Origin: Rickettsia typhi
Lineage (GTDB): Bacteria > Pseudomonadota > Alphaproteobacteria > Rickettsiales > Deianiraeaceae
DNA length: 37,599 bases
Assembly: GCA_945861725.1 (NCBI GenBank)
Contig: CAMAVJ010000009.1
Location: 1 to 37,599 of the forward strand
Direction: 5' to 3'
Shown: positions 1 to 9,997 of the stretch, piece by piece
Layout of the letters: the number at the start of each line of letters is the position of its first letter
Position numbering within the stretch: the first letter of the stretch is position 1
Made by a program: the position numbers and the translations under genes
The notes under the pieces: model-generated
Databases searched by the model: none
Told to the model about the DNA's origin: nothing
The model's input: only the letters and a program-made list of their open reading frames with translations

Positions 1-2
1 CT

Positions 3-551
3 ATTCTTATTTTGCGACATGTACTTCTTTACTACATTGTTAAAACACTTCTCCGTTTTGTTAAATTCATTGATGCCAAGGCAAAGGATGATCTAAAAAA
101 TGAGAAAAAAGATCAGCCACAAACGGACCGTGAGGACGAATTAAAACGCGATCAAGAGCTTGAAATATTCAAACAACAGGCAAGTGAAATCAAGAAATCA
201 ATTGCTCGAAAAAAAGAATCTGGTGATACACTTGATGTTGACGTTGAAAGATTGGGCGGAGACACAAGTCAGGGTGCGGGAAATATGTTTGAGGAAAGTG
301 CTTCTCGCGTTGGAATTGCTGCTGGTATGGTTCGTGAAAAAGAGCGAGTTGTTGGTGTTGTTGATCAAAACTCCCTTCCAAAGTGGCAAAAATTGGTTTT
401 CCAGAAAATGTTTAAAGATCTTAATCAAATTGCAAACATAATGGTGCAATATCAAGTTCAGAGCCCTGAAAAATATGGATATTGGACATCGTATGTTACT
501 GCGAGAGGTCAGCAATCAAAGGCGGAGCGTGGCGATCAAATGAATAGATGA
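3..551 (+). CDS. Hypothetical protein, 5' end probably outside the window
   Basis: The frame is open to the left edge of the window. The first usable start inside is a TTG at 12, which gives 179 residues, but the codons before it (Ile-Leu-Ile) continue a hydrophobic stretch, so the true start probably lies upstream. The visible N-terminus (about residues 4-20) is hydrophobic with scattered basic residues and could be a membrane anchor. It is followed by a highly charged Lys/Glu/Asp segment (about 22-70) likely to be helical or coiled coil, and a mixed C-terminal half. I recognise no family. The gene ends 3 bases before the convergent stop of murI, so the two 3' ends abut without room for a hairpin terminator. 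Function unknown. Confidence 0.6.
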   Translation: MLILRHVLLYYIVKTLLRFVKFIDAKAKDDLKNEKKDQPQTDREDELKRDQELEIFKQQASEIKKSIARKKESGDTLDVDVERLGGDTSQGAGNMFEESASRVGIAAGMVREKERVVGVVDQNSLPKWQKLVFQKMFKDLNQIANIMVQYQVQSPEKYGYWTSYVTARGQQSKAERGDQMNR

Positions 552-554
552 TGG

Positions 555-1478
555 CTATATTTTGTGGAAAATAACGGGGATTTCTGGGTAAATATTGCTA
601 ATTGCGGTTTGAATTGGTGCGATTTCGTCGCCCGTTATGTATGAATTTATTAAAATTTTGCCATCACTTTCATTGTTTTGTTTGAAGTGTTTAACCGCAT
701 CAAGACCGTTGACTTTATTGACTTCGTGTGCTATTACTTCGGCAAAAATTGCCCCTTGTGATGCAAGTTGGATTTTGTCGCCGATTTGTGTATTTTGTGA
801 AAAATATTGGTGAATTTCATTTTTAAAGTAGGGGTAATGTGTGCAAAAAAGACCGACTGATGTAATTTTTTCGAAGTCTTTGCCAATTTCATGTTTAAAA
901 AGTGAGAGATCTTCGTTCACCATTATTTGAATTTCATTGCGTTTGATGCCTTTTTCGATTTCGTGTTCCCAGCGAATTGGTGAGTATTGGTGTATAAACA
1001 GTTTGTTTCCGTTGTGTGACAATTTATCGCATAAAAGTAGTGCTTCTTTGTATTTATTGCTTAAAATTGTTTGCCTTGTGCCAAGAACTAAAATGTGTTT
1101 TTCATTGTTGATGACTGGCGTTGAGTTGTAAAGAGCTTCTGCACTTTTGTTGATAATTAAAATAATTTCCATACCTTGCTGTCTGTATGTGTTCAAAAAT
1201 TCTTCGTCTAATACGGTTGCGGCGGTGTTGCATGCAATTACAACAATTGTTGCACCAAGTTTTTTGCACTCTTCGAGCAAATTTTGAATTAGTATAATAA
1301 GTTGTGATGGAGTTTTAAGACCATATGGAACGTTTTTTGTGTCCCCAATATGAAGGAATGATAGGTGGTTGTTTTGAATTTTATGCGGGATTTCTTGCAT
1401 TGCGATGATTGATTCGCAGGCAAATATTAGTCCTCCAATTCCAGAATCGATGAAAGCGATGGTTGTATTATTCTCCAT
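555..1478 (-). CDS. murI: Glutamate racemase
   Basis: Interconverts L- and D-glutamate in the cytoplasm, supplying D-Glu for the peptidoglycan stem peptide. Family motifs are visible in order: DSGIGGL near the N-terminus, GDTKNVPYG, IACNTAA with the first catalytic Cys, LGTRQTILS, and FCTHYPYF with the second catalytic Cys. The length, about 307 residues, is slightly above the usual 260-290. I chose the ATG at 1478; an in-frame TTG at 1487 would add only three residues. No Shine-Dalgarno sequence precedes either. It is divergent from clpB. On the minus strand a TTGACA lies at 1530-1525, but the only downstream -10-like hexamer sits 19 bases away and is weak. With murJ in the same window, it indicates that this organism still makes peptidoglycan. 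Confidence 0.95.
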   Translation of the reverse strand: MENNTTIAFIDSGIGGLIFACESIIAMQEIPHKIQNNHLSFLHIGDTKNVPYGLKTPSQLIILIQNLLEECKKLGATIVVIACNTAATVLDEEFLNTYRQQGMEIILIINKSAEALYNSTPVINNEKHILVLGTRQTILSNKYKEALLLCDKLSHNGNKLFIHQYSPIRWEHEIEKGIKRNEIQIMVNEDLSLFKHEIGKDFEKITSVGLFCTHYPYFKNEIHQYFSQNTQIGDKIQLASQGAIFAEVIAHEVNKVNGLDAVKHFKQNNESDGKILINSYITGDEIAPIQTAISNIYPEIPVIFHKI

Positions 1479-1606
1479 AATAGTCAATTTGAATTAGGAA
1501 TTGTGGGAAAATCTTTTTGGGCAATGTCAAGATTTATTTTTTTGGATTGATATTGACATTTGTTTTGTTTGGAAACAAGTTATGTCTGTAAATTGTTGCA
1601 TTGATT

Positions 1607-4177
1607 ATGTTTGAAAAGTTGACGGAGAAGTCCGCGGAAATTCTGAAATCTGCGGAAAATTTAGCAAAGGCGAAGGGAAATCAACAGATTCGTCCTGAAC
1701 ATATTCTTGCTGAAATGCTTTCGGAAAAAGATGGATTTATTCGCGATTTACTTATAATCTGTAATGCACAAGTTTCATTGATAGAGCATTCGGTTCGTGA
1801 TGCGTTGATTGCACTTCCGCAAGTTTCTGGAGACGGAATGGGGCAGGTTTATATTTCGTCAGATCTTCAAAAGGTTTTTAATGAGGCGGATAATTTGGCG
1901 AAAAAAGCAGGCGATGCCTTTATTTCTTTGGAACGAATTCTTGAAGCGATGGTGTATATCGAATGTTCTGCAACGAAATTATTGAAGGCGGGCGGTGTTC
2001 AGTTGAATGCTCTTCGTGAGGCAATTGAAAAGGTTCGTGGTGGAAAGTCTGTTTCGTCGAAATCTGCGGAGGAAAGTTACAACGCGTTGAAGAAATATGG
2101 CAAAAATGTGACGAATAAGGCGAAAAGTGGGAAAATTGACCCAATTATTGGCAGAGATGAGGAAATTCGTCGTGCAATTCAAGTGCTTTCGCGTCGAACG
2201 AAGAATAATCCTGTTTTAATTGGCGAGCCGGGCGTTGGAAAGACGGCGATTGTTGAAGGTTTGGCTTTGCGAATTGTTAATGATGATGTGCCGGAAAACC
2301 TGCGTGGAGTTGAAGTTTTTGAACTCGATATGGGTGCGTTGATTGCAGGGGCGAAGTATCGTGGTGAATTTGAGGAGAGATTGAAGGCGGTTGTTAATGA
2401 GGTTGAAGCTTCTGATGGTAATGTAATTTTATTTATTGATGAACTTCATACCCTTGTTGGAGCAGGGAAGACTGATGGTGCGATGGACGCTTCAAACCTA
2501 TTAAAACCAGCACTTGCAAGGGGAACTCTCCGTTGTATAGGTGCGACAACGCTTGATGAGTATCGTAAATATATCGAAAAGGATCCTGCTCTTGCACGGA
2601 GATTTCAATCAATTTTCATTGATGAACCAACAGTTGAAGACACAATTTCGATTTTGCGTGGAATAAAGGATATTTATGAGGCACATCATGGTGTAAAAAT
2701 TGCAGATAGTTCAATGATTGCGGCTGCTGTGATGTCGGATCGTTATATTCAAGACCGATTTTTACCAGATAAAGCAATCGATTTAATAGATGAAGCGTGT
2801 GCTGCTCTTCGAATGTCTATCGATTCCAAGCCTGAAGAAGTCGATAAGATTGATCGTCAAATAATGCAGCTTAAAATTGAACAGGGAGTTTTAAAAAAAG
2901 AGGATAATGCAAATTCTCAAAAACGCCTTGTTGAAATTGAAACGGCATTGAACGAATTGGTTGAACTTTCTAAGGGTTTGACATCAAAATGGCAGGCAGA
3001 AAAAACAAAACTGGAAGAGCTCCGTAGTTTAAAAAAACAGGCGACACAACTCCATATTGAACTTGAAGATGCTCATCGTAGGGGCGATTTGCAAAAAGCT
3101 GGGGAGATTTCCTATGGTCAAATTCCTGTTATTAAGGAAAAAATTAAACAGATTGAATCTGGTGCAAATGCAACAATGGTTCGCGAGCAAATTGACGAAA
3201 CGGACATTGCAAAGGTGATTTCAAAAATTACGGGCATTCCTGTTGATAGAATGATGGAATCTGAACGCAAGAAATTACTTTCGATTGCAGAAAAACTTGG
3301 CGAGCGTGTGATTGGTCAAGAACAGGCGATAACAGCAGTTTCAAATGCGATTAAGCGTTCAAGAGCGGGACTTTCAGACCCAAATCGCCCAATGGGTTCT
3401 TTCCTTTTCCTTGGACCAACAGGCGTTGGAAAGACGGAAATCTGTAAAACTTTGGCGAGCTTTCTCTTTGATGATGAAAAGGCAATTTTGCGTCTGGATA
3501 TGTCAGAGTATATGGAAAAACATTCGGTTGCAAGGCTAATTGGTGCCCCTCCAGGCTATGTTGGGTATGACCAAGGCGGTGTTTTGACGGAATCGGTGCG
3601 TCGGCGTCCGTATCAAATCGTTTTGCTCGATGAAGTTGAGAAGGCTCACCCTGATGTCTTTAATATTTTTCTTCAAGTCTTTGATGATGGAAGATTGACC
3701 GATTCTCAAGGTAGAACGGTGAATTTCACGAATACGATTATCATTATGACATCAAATCTTGGTTCAGAATTTATTAAAGATGGGCAAACTTACGATGAAA
3801 CAAAAGCACTGGTTATGACGAAGCTACACTCATTCTTCCGCCCTGAATTTCTGAACAGGATTGATGAAATTGTAATGTTTGGTCGCCTTCAAAGGCAGGA
3901 TATGAACAAAATAACGAGCGTACAGCTTGGAAATTTGATGAAACGGTTAAATGCGGAAGGCGTAAAGGTTGTGATATCTGACGCAGCAGTTAACTTCCTT
4001 TCGGAAAAAGGTTACGACCCTGTTTTTGGAGCAAGACCATTGAAACGATTGATTCAGACTTTGGTGGAAAATCGCCTTGCGGACTTGATTTTATCCGATA
4101 AAATCCACAAAGGGAGCGATATTTTAATCGATTCCGATGGAACGCAGATGCTTTTTAAGAATAATTTAAGGGTGTGA
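1607..4177 (+). CDS. clpB: ATP-dependent disaggregase ClpB (Hsp100)
   Basis: Hexameric AAA+ machine that extracts polypeptides from aggregates together with DnaK. The 856 residues match the family's usual size. Domains in order: N-terminal Clp repeats (about 1-145); first AAA+ module with Walker A GEPGVGKT (206-213) and the Walker B segment [14 protein letters not shown]; coiled middle domain (about 405-520) that docks DnaK; second AAA+ module with Walker A GPTGVGKT (603-610) and [14 protein letters not shown]-terminal D2-small domain with FGARPLKR. The ATG at 1607 is preferred over the TTG at 1601 because it gives the normal [13 protein letters not shown] start. There is no Shine-Dalgarno sequence. 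A TTGACA at 1553-1558 lies upstream, but no -10 stands at a normal distance and no clear heat-shock consensus is visible. Confidence 0.97.
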   Translation: MFEKLTEKSAEILKSAENLAKAKGNQQIRPEHILAEMLSEKDGFIRDLLIICNAQVSLIEHSVRDALIALPQVSGDGMGQVYISSDLQKVFNEADNLAKKAGDAFISLERILEAMVYIECSATKLLKAGGVQLNALREAIEKVRGGKSVSSKSAEESYNALKKYGKNVTNKAKSGKIDPIIGRDEEIRRAIQVLSRRTKNNPVLIGEPGVGKTAIVEGLALRIVNDDVPENLRGVEVFELDMGALIAGAKYRGEFEERLKAVVNEVEASDGNVILFIDELHTLVGAGKTDGAMDASNLLKPALARGTLRCIGATTLDEYRKYIEKDPALARRFQSIFIDEPTVEDTISILRGIKDIYEAHHGVKIADSSMIAAAVMSDRYIQDRFLPDKAIDLIDEACAALRMSIDSKPEEVDKIDRQIMQLKIEQGVLKKEDNANSQKRLVEIETALNELVELSKGLTSKWQAEKTKLEELRSLKKQATQLHIELEDAHRRGDLQKAGEISYGQIPVIKEKIKQIESGANATMVREQIDETDIAKVISKITGIPVDRMMESERKKLLSIAEKLGERVIGQEQAITAVSNAIKRSRAGLSDPNRPMGSFLFLGPTGVGKTEICKTLASFLFDDEKAILRLDMSEYMEKHSVARLIGAPPGYVGYDQGGVLTESVRRRPYQIVLLDEVEKAHPDVFNIFLQVFDDGRLTDSQGRTVNFTNTIIIMTSNLGSEFIKDGQTYDETKALVMTKLHSFFRPEFLNRIDEIVMFGRLQRQDMNKITSVQLGNLMKRLNAEGVKVVISDAAVNFLSEKGYDPVFGARPLKRLIQTLVENRLADLILSDKIHKGSDILIDSDGTQMLFKNNLRV

Positions 4178-4197
4178 TTATTATATATTGCACCTAG

Positions 4198-5085
4198 TTA
4201 TTCCATGTAAAAACATGATGTCTCCCCAGTATCACGAATTTTATTCGTTGCAAAATCTAGACATTGAATTTCTGATTGAGCACTCAGTAGGATCCTATCT
4301 TCTACTGGATAGAGTTCTTCAGCTTGGCACTTGCTCAGTTCTTTAATAATATCATGGAATTTCATCTCATTCTCCCAAGACATCCTTTGAGTTGTACCAA
4401 TGGTGTGAAATGAAAGATGCATATATGAAGTAGATTTAAAATTAGAATTTGCATAGCAAAATTCGGTTGGCGACTTTGCATACTTCTTTTGTATATTTTT
4501 CGTATAGTGTGCAAATGGATAGTTTTGATATGTAACTTTACCGCTTTCATTGATGATAATAATGTCAATCCAAGAATAAAGACTGTTTGTGTCGATAAAT
4601 AGTAAAAATGTTTTTTTGCCCTTTGTGAATACTTTCCGAAACACTCCATTGATTCCAGAGAGGGATGGGACTTCATCTTTTGCGAGAAATTTATTATTTT
4701 TAAATGGGAATGTTTTTAGTTCATCGGCAAAATGCTCTTTTGTGCAGATGCTTTTCCAATTTCCCAAAAGATACGCAAATTTGTTTGGAGTGTATTTGGT
4801 CACGATTACTTGGTGCAAATGTGAGCAACAGTTTCCATTAAATCCATACTCCATGATTATATAATCTTTATACTTATGGCATTGTAATTGATAACTGCCG
4901 TCGTCGTCGTGGGCTTCGTATAGCTTAACTTTGGATCTCTGTATGTCTGTATTTTCAAATGTTTCGTATTTTTCTTCTTTGTCCATCGCTTTGGCGAAAA
5001 TCTTTAGAGCATCTTCGTCGTAATCGGCAAAAGCATTAAAACTGCACAGAAGAAGAAGTAAGGCTGTGGTTAAAATTTTATTCAT
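4198..5085 (-). CDS. Secreted hypothetical protein with scattered cysteines
   Basis: 295 residues with a clear signal peptide: MNK, a run of leucines, then a likely cleavage after AFA near residue 20. No later membrane segment is evident, so the mature protein is probably periplasmic or exported. It has about ten cysteines after the signal, including a CC pair in the first half, which suggests disulfides. I recognise no family. Its ATG overlaps the end of nuoF by 8 bases, so it is probably co-transcribed and translationally coupled. Its stop lies 20 bases from the clpB stop on the other strand. Function unknown; a role linked to NuoF is not implied by the overlap alone. Confidence 0.8.
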   Translation of the reverse strand: MNKILTTALLLLLCSFNAFADYDEDALKIFAKAMDKEEKYETFENTDIQRSKVKLYEAHDDDGSYQLQCHKYKDYIIMEYGFNGNCCSHLHQVIVTKYTPNKFAYLLGNWKSICTKEHFADELKTFPFKNNKFLAKDEVPSLSGINGVFRKVFTKGKKTFLLFIDTNSLYSWIDIIIINESGKVTYQNYPFAHYTKNIQKKYAKSPTEFCYANSNFKSTSYMHLSFHTIGTTQRMSWENEMKFHDIIKELSKCQAEELYPVEDRILLSAQSEIQCLDFATNKIRDTGETSCFYME

Positions 5086-6358
5086 TTACTCGCCCCTTAA
5101 TTTCTTCGCCAAAATGTTTAACCATTGCTTGGATTGGCCACGAGGCGGCGTCTCCAAATGCACAAATTGTGTGTCCCTCAATTCCTTTTGTAATTTCGAC
5201 AAGTTTGTCGACTTCGAAGCGTTTGAAATTACCGAGTTCTATGCGGTGAATGAGGTCGTAAAGCCATTTAACGCCTTCGCGGCAGGGTGTGCATTGCCCG
5301 CATGATTCGTGTTTGTAAAACTTCGTAATGCGTGAAATACATTTGACTATGTCCGTTTTTTTGCCATTGATTTCCTTTGCGATGACAATCATTCCGCCAG
5401 TGCCAAGGCTGGATCCCGCTGTTCGCATACCGTCGTAATCCATAATGGCGTCGTTGCAAAGATGTGCTGGAATTAATGGACACGATGATCCACCGGGGAT
5501 TATTGCGAGCAAATTATCCCAGCCGCCGATTACTCCGCCAGCATGTTTTTCGATTAAGTCTTTCATGGGGAGGCTCATATTTTCTTCAAAGACGCATGGT
5601 TTGTTTATGTGACCAGAAACGCAAAAAAGCTTTGTGCCGTGGTTGTTTTCGCGTCCGATGCCCTTGAACCAAGAGGCTCCGCGACGCAAGATTTCTGGAA
5701 TTGAGGCGATTGATTCAACATTGTTGACGACAGTTGGGCAGCCATAAAGCCCGATGAGTGCTGGAAATGGTGGTTTGAGGCGAGGTTGACCTTTTTTGCC
5801 TTCGATTGATTCTATCATTGCGGATTCTTCTCCGCAGATGTATGCACCGGCACCTCTGTGGACGAAAATGTCTAAATCCCAGCCTGTTCCACAGGCATTT
5901 TTGCCGAGCAACCCTGCATTTTTTGCTTCTAAAATGGCTTTTTCCATTACAATTGCTTCGTGAACATATTCGCCGCGGATGTATATGTAGCAAGTGTTTG
6001 CTTCGATTGCACGGGCGGCAATTAGTGAGCCTTCGAGGATTTTATGTGGTTCGTGGCGAAGAATTTCGCGGTCTTTGCATGTGCCGGGTTCGGATTCGTC
6101 TGCGTTGATTATTAAGTAGTGGGGTTTTTTTGTTTTTTCTTGTGGTTGTACGAATGACCATTTTAGTCCTGTTGAGAAACCTGCTCCACCGCGACCGCGT
6201 AAGCCTGAAGCCTTAACTTGTTCGATGAGCCATTCTTTGCCATTTTTGACAAATTCTGCGGTGCGAAGCCAGTCTCCGCGTGCTTTTGCGGAGACTAAAT
6301 CAACGGAACCTTGAGCGTATAAATTCTTATAAATTCTATCTTCTTTATTTAAGAACAT
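5078..6358 (-). CDS. nuoF: NADH-quinone oxidoreductase subunit F
   Basis: FMN- and NADH-binding subunit of respiratory complex I; it takes hydride from NADH and passes electrons to the N3 [4Fe-4S] cluster. Visible motifs: the glycine-rich [16 protein letters not shown] for [33 protein letters not shown], and cluster ligands in CGQCTPC (Cys353, 356, 359) plus Cys399 in HTICAFGD. The 426 residues are normal length. The ATG at 6358 is the only sensible start; no Shine-Dalgarno is seen. It is separated from other nuo genes, at least within this window, and sits 11 bases after the C26-type hydrolase gene and overlapping the secreted protein gene, so the three form one likely transcript. Confidence 0.97.
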   Translation of the reverse strand: MFLNKEDRIYKNLYAQGSVDLVSAKARGDWLRTAEFVKNGKEWLIEQVKASGLRGRGGAGFSTGLKWSFVQPQEKTKKPHYLIINADESEPGTCKDREILRHEPHKILEGSLIAARAIEANTCYIYIRGEYVHEAIVMEKAILEAKNAGLLGKNACGTGWDLDIFVHRGAGAYICGEESAMIESIEGKKGQPRLKPPFPALIGLYGCPTVVNNVESIASIPEILRRGASWFKGIGRENNHGTKLFCVSGHINKPCVFEENMSLPMKDLIEKHAGGVIGGWDNLLAIIPGGSSCPLIPAHLCNDAIMDYDGMRTAGSSLGTGGMIVIAKEINGKKTDIVKCISRITKFYKHESCGQCTPCREGVKWLYDLIHRIELGNFKRFEVDKLVEITKGIEGHTICAFGDAASWPIQAMVKHFGEEIKGRVNE

Positions 6359-6369
6359 TAATATTTGTA

Positions 6370-7221
6370 TTAATTTTTGACTTTAATGTGATGTTTTTTC
6401 TTTTCAATTTTGACTGCCGAGCAGAATTCTTCAAAGATTTTTATATCAAATGTTGATAGTTGAAATTCAGGGTGCCATTGAATGCCGACCATAAACGGAT
6501 AGTTTGTTTTTTGAATGCCTTCGATAACGCCGTCATCAGTTTGAGCGATAACAGTGAAGCCTTCTGCGACTTTATTCACAGCTTGGTGGTGCATTGAATT
6601 TACGGAGTATCGTTTTTGCTTGCCAGCAATTTTTTGTAAAATTCCGCCTTTAACTTCGATTTCATGGGCTATGACTTCAACGTTACTGAATGGATTGTGG
6701 TTGATTTTACTTGCAGCATTGGTTGTGACTTGGCTTGGAATATCTTGCCAAAGAGTGCCGCCAAATGCAACATTGATAACCTGCCCGCCACCGCAAATGC
6801 CTAAAATAGGTTTTTGCTTTTTGTAAAGTTCGTGAATTAGGGCGATTTCAAATTCGTTGCGATACTTTTCTATCGTCAAGTTCATTACTGGTTTTTCGCC
6901 GTAAAGTGCTGGGTTGATATCCGGATTATTTCCTGGAATTAGGAGACCGTCGATTATTGAGGCGTATGCTTTGACACTTTCTGGGTTTGGATCGAGAAAT
7001 AAAACGTGCACACCTTTGCAGTGTTCTTTGAATGCGTTTGCGTAATGTTCGCGGACGCTGTATTTGCCATGTCTGCCATAGACATCACTAACAACTTCTT
7101 CTGTGGTACTAACGGAATCCGTTCGGGATAGGACTATTCCGATGACTTTTTCGCCGGAAAATGCGTGAATAGAAAATAATAGAAAAATTGGAGTTAGGAA
7201 TGAAATCAAAAAACGAGGCAT
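6370..7221 (-). CDS. Secreted class I glutamine amidotransferase-like hydrolase (peptidase C26 family)
   Basis: Related to PuuD-type gamma-glutamyl hydrolases, which cleave gamma-glutamyl amide bonds. The triad is present: nucleophile Cys143 in GICGGGQ, then His250 and Glu252 in GIQWHPE. The oxyanion-strand segment [12 protein letters not shown] also fits the family. Unlike the usual cytoplasmic PuuD, it begins with a basic residue and a hydrophobic stretch (about 4-20) ending in HAFSGEK, which looks like a cleavable signal peptide; this implies activity in the periplasm. Substrate cannot be read from sequence; gamma-glutamyl peptides or peptidoglycan fragments are possible but unproven. It is the first gene of the likely transcript leading into nuoF. 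An overlapping divergent promoter region lies at 7271-7277. Confidence 0.85.
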   Translation of the reverse strand: MPRFLISFLTPIFLLFSIHAFSGEKVIGIVLSRTDSVSTTEEVVSDVYGRHGKYSVREHYANAFKEHCKGVHVLFLDPNPESVKAYASIIDGLLIPGNNPDINPALYGEKPVMNLTIEKYRNEFEIALIHELYKKQKPILGICGGGQVINVAFGGTLWQDIPSQVTTNAASKINHNPFSNVEVIAHEIEVKGGILQKIAGKQKRYSVNSMHHQAVNKVAEGFTVIAQTDDGVIEGIQKTNYPFMVGIQWHPEFQLSTFDIKIFEEFCSAVKIEKKKHHIKVKN

Positions 7222-7270
7222 ACAATGTTACAAAAACTATATTTCACCAGTGTTTATATTGAAAAAATTA

Positions 7271-7299
7271 TTGTCAAGAATTTTCGGCATTTGTATAAT
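7271..7299 (+). promoter_or_regulatory. Sigma70-like promoter upstream of the hypothetical gene at 7467
   Basis: TTGTCA at 7271-7276 and TATAAT at 7294-7299 are separated by exactly 17 bases, close to consensus. Transcription would start near 7306 and leave a leader of about 160 bases before the ATG at 7467. On the opposite strand a TTGACA overlaps the -35 (7277-7272) and points towards the C26 hydrolase gene, though its -10 is poor. Confidence 0.55.
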
Positions 7300-7341
7300 T
7301 CTGACTTTGTAAATAAAATAAAAAAAAATTTCTTGTTATCG

Positions 7342-7353
7342 TGTGATATCACA
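7342..7353. promoter_or_regulatory. Perfect 12-bp palindrome, possible operator
   Basis: TGTGATATCACA is a perfect palindrome located about 36 bases downstream of the predicted transcription start. The half-sites resemble the TGTGA/TCACA of CRP-type regulators, but the spacer is 2 bases instead of 6, so a CRP site is not supported. A different dimeric regulator is possible; chance is also possible in AT-rich DNA. Confidence 0.3.
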
Positions 7354-7466
7354 GTGAAACAAAGTATTTTTTTATTTTTGGAGTTTTATAATGTTTTTTG
7401 CAAACTTCCCGCTTCCTTTTGAGTTATTGTTGGTTCTTTGAGTATATATTATTTTTTATTTTTGAT

Positions 7467-7952
7467 ATGTACTACGAGGTGGAGAAAATTAAACTTGTGA
7501 TGAAGTTGGCATTGGGTTTAGTTTGTGATTATTTGGAAAATAGTTCAATTTCTGGGGAAAAAACAGAAAATTCGAGCCAAAAGGGTGGCTGTAAAGACAT
7601 TTCTGATGTCAAAAAATGCGTTGATATTACAAGAGATTTAACGGATGTAATGCTGAAGTTGGTTAAGTATGAAAAGGATATTGAGCAATATGGCGGTGCT
7701 GATAAGAACATATTTGAACGCGAACAAGATATTTATGATATTGTTGAAATTTTTGACGAACTTCGGGCGGAATTTAATCCAGATTTATTCAAATCGATGG
7801 TTGATATGGAGTCGCTTAAGGTGATGGAAATCATTCGCGAGGTTATCATTCGAAAACGGGTCGAAAAAGATGAGCATCAACGAAAAATTGCACAAGAAAA
7901 TCTCATTGGCTACCAAAAAACACGATTCCAAAATAAAAGCAGTGTGCAATGA
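7467..7952 (+). CDS. Hypothetical protein, mostly helical
   Basis: 161 residues from the ATG at 7467; a longer frame from 7398 would add an unlikely hydrophobic N-terminus, and an inner ATG at 7500 is a possible alternative. The sequence is mainly charged and predicted helical, with a Lys/Arg-rich C-terminus and two cysteines near residues 45-50. I recognise no family and see no signal peptide or membrane segment. It is preceded by a good promoter and a palindrome in a leader of about 160 bases, and ends 104 bases before the PpiD-type gene on the same strand. Function unknown. Confidence 0.65.
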   Translation: MYYEVEKIKLVMKLALGLVCDYLENSSISGEKTENSSQKGGCKDISDVKKCVDITRDLTDVMLKLVKYEKDIEQYGGADKNIFEREQDIYDIVEIFDELRAEFNPDLFKSMVDMESLKVMEIIREVIIRKRVEKDEHQRKIAQENLIGYQKTRFQNKSSVQ

Positions 7953-8056
7953 AATTGCTTGGTCATTAATTGTATTAAGAATTTTTTATTTTCGCTTTTA
8001 TTAATTGACATTTCGTTCTTTTGTGTTTGCTATGTCGAACAAAATTATTGTGCTAT

Positions 8057-9895
8057 ATGTTAAGCTGGAATTCAAAAGCTTTGAGCTATGTGAAATATGT
8101 CATTATTTTCATTGTGGTTTTCAGCTTCATTTTCTTTGGTATATACGAAACAATAGCAAGCAATCAGCCGTATATCGCAAAAATTGACGGTAGAAAAATC
8201 ACCATACAAGAATACAATGGATATTTAAGCAAAAGACGCACGGAAATACTCTCAGGCTCAATGGGAGACAAAGTAATTTACAATCAAGCTGTGACTTTCG
8301 TCGAAAGCGATCAATTTTCAAAACTCGCCCTCAATGAAATGATTAACCGCGTAGTGATTCATAAATTTTTACTAGAAAATGGTATAAAAGTTACACCAAA
8401 AGCAGTTGCAGATTACATAAAAACGATGCCATCATTTCAAAAAGATGGCAAATTTAATATGGAATACCTTAGTCAATATTTGAAATACATTGGTCTTTCT
8501 GAATACGATTTTTTGCAAAATCAAGTTCCTCAAGTTGAACAGATGCTTTTTGAGCAGATTCTCTCTCCAATGAAAATTCAAAGCCACACATTCGCCAATG
8601 AATATTCTATGGCACTGAAAAAAGAGCGAAACATTGACGTTCTTTATATTAAATCAGCATCTGAACCAAAGTTTTCAGAAGAAGAGCTGCGAAATATTTA
8701 TGAAAAGAATAGAGAAAATTTCGTGGAAATGGCACAACATTTTGTCGTCGTTTCTTATATTGACGACTACATAAACAGCAATCTCAACATTTTTGGTGCA
8801 AATTCCAACGATATAATGAATTATTATAACGATGAATTTACGGGAAAAGTGATGGACTTTTTCTATGCACAATTTAGCGACAAAAAAACCGCTGAAACTG
8901 CACAGTCTATCGTAAAAAAGCAAGGAATTTCCTTGCAAACCGTCGTTAATGAAATGAAAAAGCAACGCGATTCCGTTATAAAAAGCGGCGATACCTCTTC
9001 TGAAAAAATGGAAAACAAGGCAATTCTAAAAGGGATATCAAAGCTTAGCGAAGGCAATGTGACGGGCGTAATTAAGGACGGCAAATCCTATTTCGTCGTA
9101 CAAATTTCAAAAATTCACGAAACGAAATTTAGTCAGGTGCTTGCGTCCCAAACTGAAGATGTCGTTCAGCAAAGAAAATGCCACAATGCCAATGTTTATA
9201 TCGAAAGAATTAAACAGGAGCTCGAATCCGGCTCATCATTTGAAAGCGTTTCTTTAAAATACGGCTTTCCTGTCAGCAAGGAATTGAGAGTTGACACAGC
9301 AACTGGTAATGTTTTTGACGCAAACACCAACCTTCCTTCATCGATTAATGAAAAATTAAAGAATAGCGTTGTGAATAATAGCGACGCCAAATACGGGCAT
9401 GTAATCGTCCTTGATGATGTCAAATGCTCATACGCCATTTACCAACAAAATCGAATTGAGCCACAAAGGATTAAAACTCTAGATGAAGTCCGCGGACAGA
9501 TTATCTCAATGCAATTGGAGGCAAAAAAGCTTGAAGAACTTGAAAAGGCGGCAAAAAATATTATTGGACAAGTGCAATCGCTCAAAACTCAACTTGGTGC
9601 ATATTCGTCACGAGGTTCCTTTGAAAGCCAAATTGTAACGCTACAAACGGCGTTTTCTCCTGAAATTTTCAACCATAAAGTTGGCGATATTTTTTATATT
9701 ACTGAAAAAGATGCAGCAAATGAATCCGTTGCTGTTATTGTGAAAATTAACTCTGATACACCATTTTATGGTGAAACTAACAAGGAAGATCTGGCTAATG
9801 CTCGTGAGTTCACAACTCGTGCTTACTACAACGCATTCGCAAAGGCATTCATTGACAAACTGTATAAGGAATATAAAGTTGAAAAGAGGGCGTAG
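8057..9895 (+). CDS. ppiD: Membrane-anchored periplasmic chaperone, PpiD/SurA-N family
   Basis: 612 residues, matching PpiD (about 620). The start was set at the ATG 8057, which gives the typical short cytoplasmic N-terminus followed by one transmembrane helix (about residues 11-32) and a large periplasmic part. Directly after the helix comes the SurA/PpiD-type entry segment with IDGRKITIQEYNGYL, then a helical chaperone domain with the FLLENGIKVTPKAVADYI pattern. The central and C-terminal parts fit degenerate parvulin/linker regions, without obvious conserved catalytic residues, so a holdase role on exported proteins at the translocon is more likely than strong prolyl isomerase activity. 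No Shine-Dalgarno sequence precedes it. Confidence 0.85.
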   Translation: MLSWNSKALSYVKYVIIFIVVFSFIFFGIYETIASNQPYIAKIDGRKITIQEYNGYLSKRRTEILSGSMGDKVIYNQAVTFVESDQFSKLALNEMINRVVIHKFLLENGIKVTPKAVADYIKTMPSFQKDGKFNMEYLSQYLKYIGLSEYDFLQNQVPQVEQMLFEQILSPMKIQSHTFANEYSMALKKERNIDVLYIKSASEPKFSEEELRNIYEKNRENFVEMAQHFVVVSYIDDYINSNLNIFGANSNDIMNYYNDEFTGKVMDFFYAQFSDKKTAETAQSIVKKQGISLQTVVNEMKKQRDSVIKSGDTSSEKMENKAILKGISKLSEGNVTGVIKDGKSYFVVQISKIHETKFSQVLASQTEDVVQQRKCHNANVYIERIKQELESGSSFESVSLKYGFPVSKELRVDTATGNVFDANTNLPSSINEKLKNSVVNNSDAKYGHVIVLDDVKCSYAIYQQNRIEPQRIKTLDEVRGQIISMQLEAKKLEELEKAAKNIIGQVQSLKTQLGAYSSRGSFESQIVTLQTAFSPEIFNHKVGDIFYITEKDAANESVAVIVKINSDTPFYGETNKEDLANAREFTTRAYYNAFAKAFIDKLYKEYKVEKRA

Positions 9896-9997
9896 GATTA
9901 AGAACTTTTCTAATATTTTAACTATCGAAAAGTCCTAAAACTGCGTGGAATTGTGCAAATAGCAAGGCTAATTATTCACTTTATAAATACCAATAAC

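Noticed and set aside
555..1487. TTG at 1487 as the murI start (and similarly TTG at 1601 for clpB)
   Set aside because: ATG codons three and two codons downstream give the normal family N-termini, and neither TTG has a ribosome-binding site.
1553..1586. TTGACA with downstream TATGTC as a clpB promoter
   Set aside because: The spacing is about 22 bases, too long for sigma70, and no heat-shock -10 is visible.
7342..7353. TGTGATATCACA as a CRP site
   Set aside because: CRP sites have six bases between TGTGA and TCACA; here there are two.
7225..7422. 65-residue reading frame in the gap before 7467
   Set aside because: Low-complexity aromatic and lysine composition from AT-rich DNA; it covers the predicted promoter and palindrome, and has no ribosome-binding site.
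9904..9933. Inverted repeat ACTTTTC/GAAAAGT after the PpiD gene as a terminator
   Set aside because: Only 7 base pairs with a 16-base loop, AT-rich and without a clear T run; not convincing.
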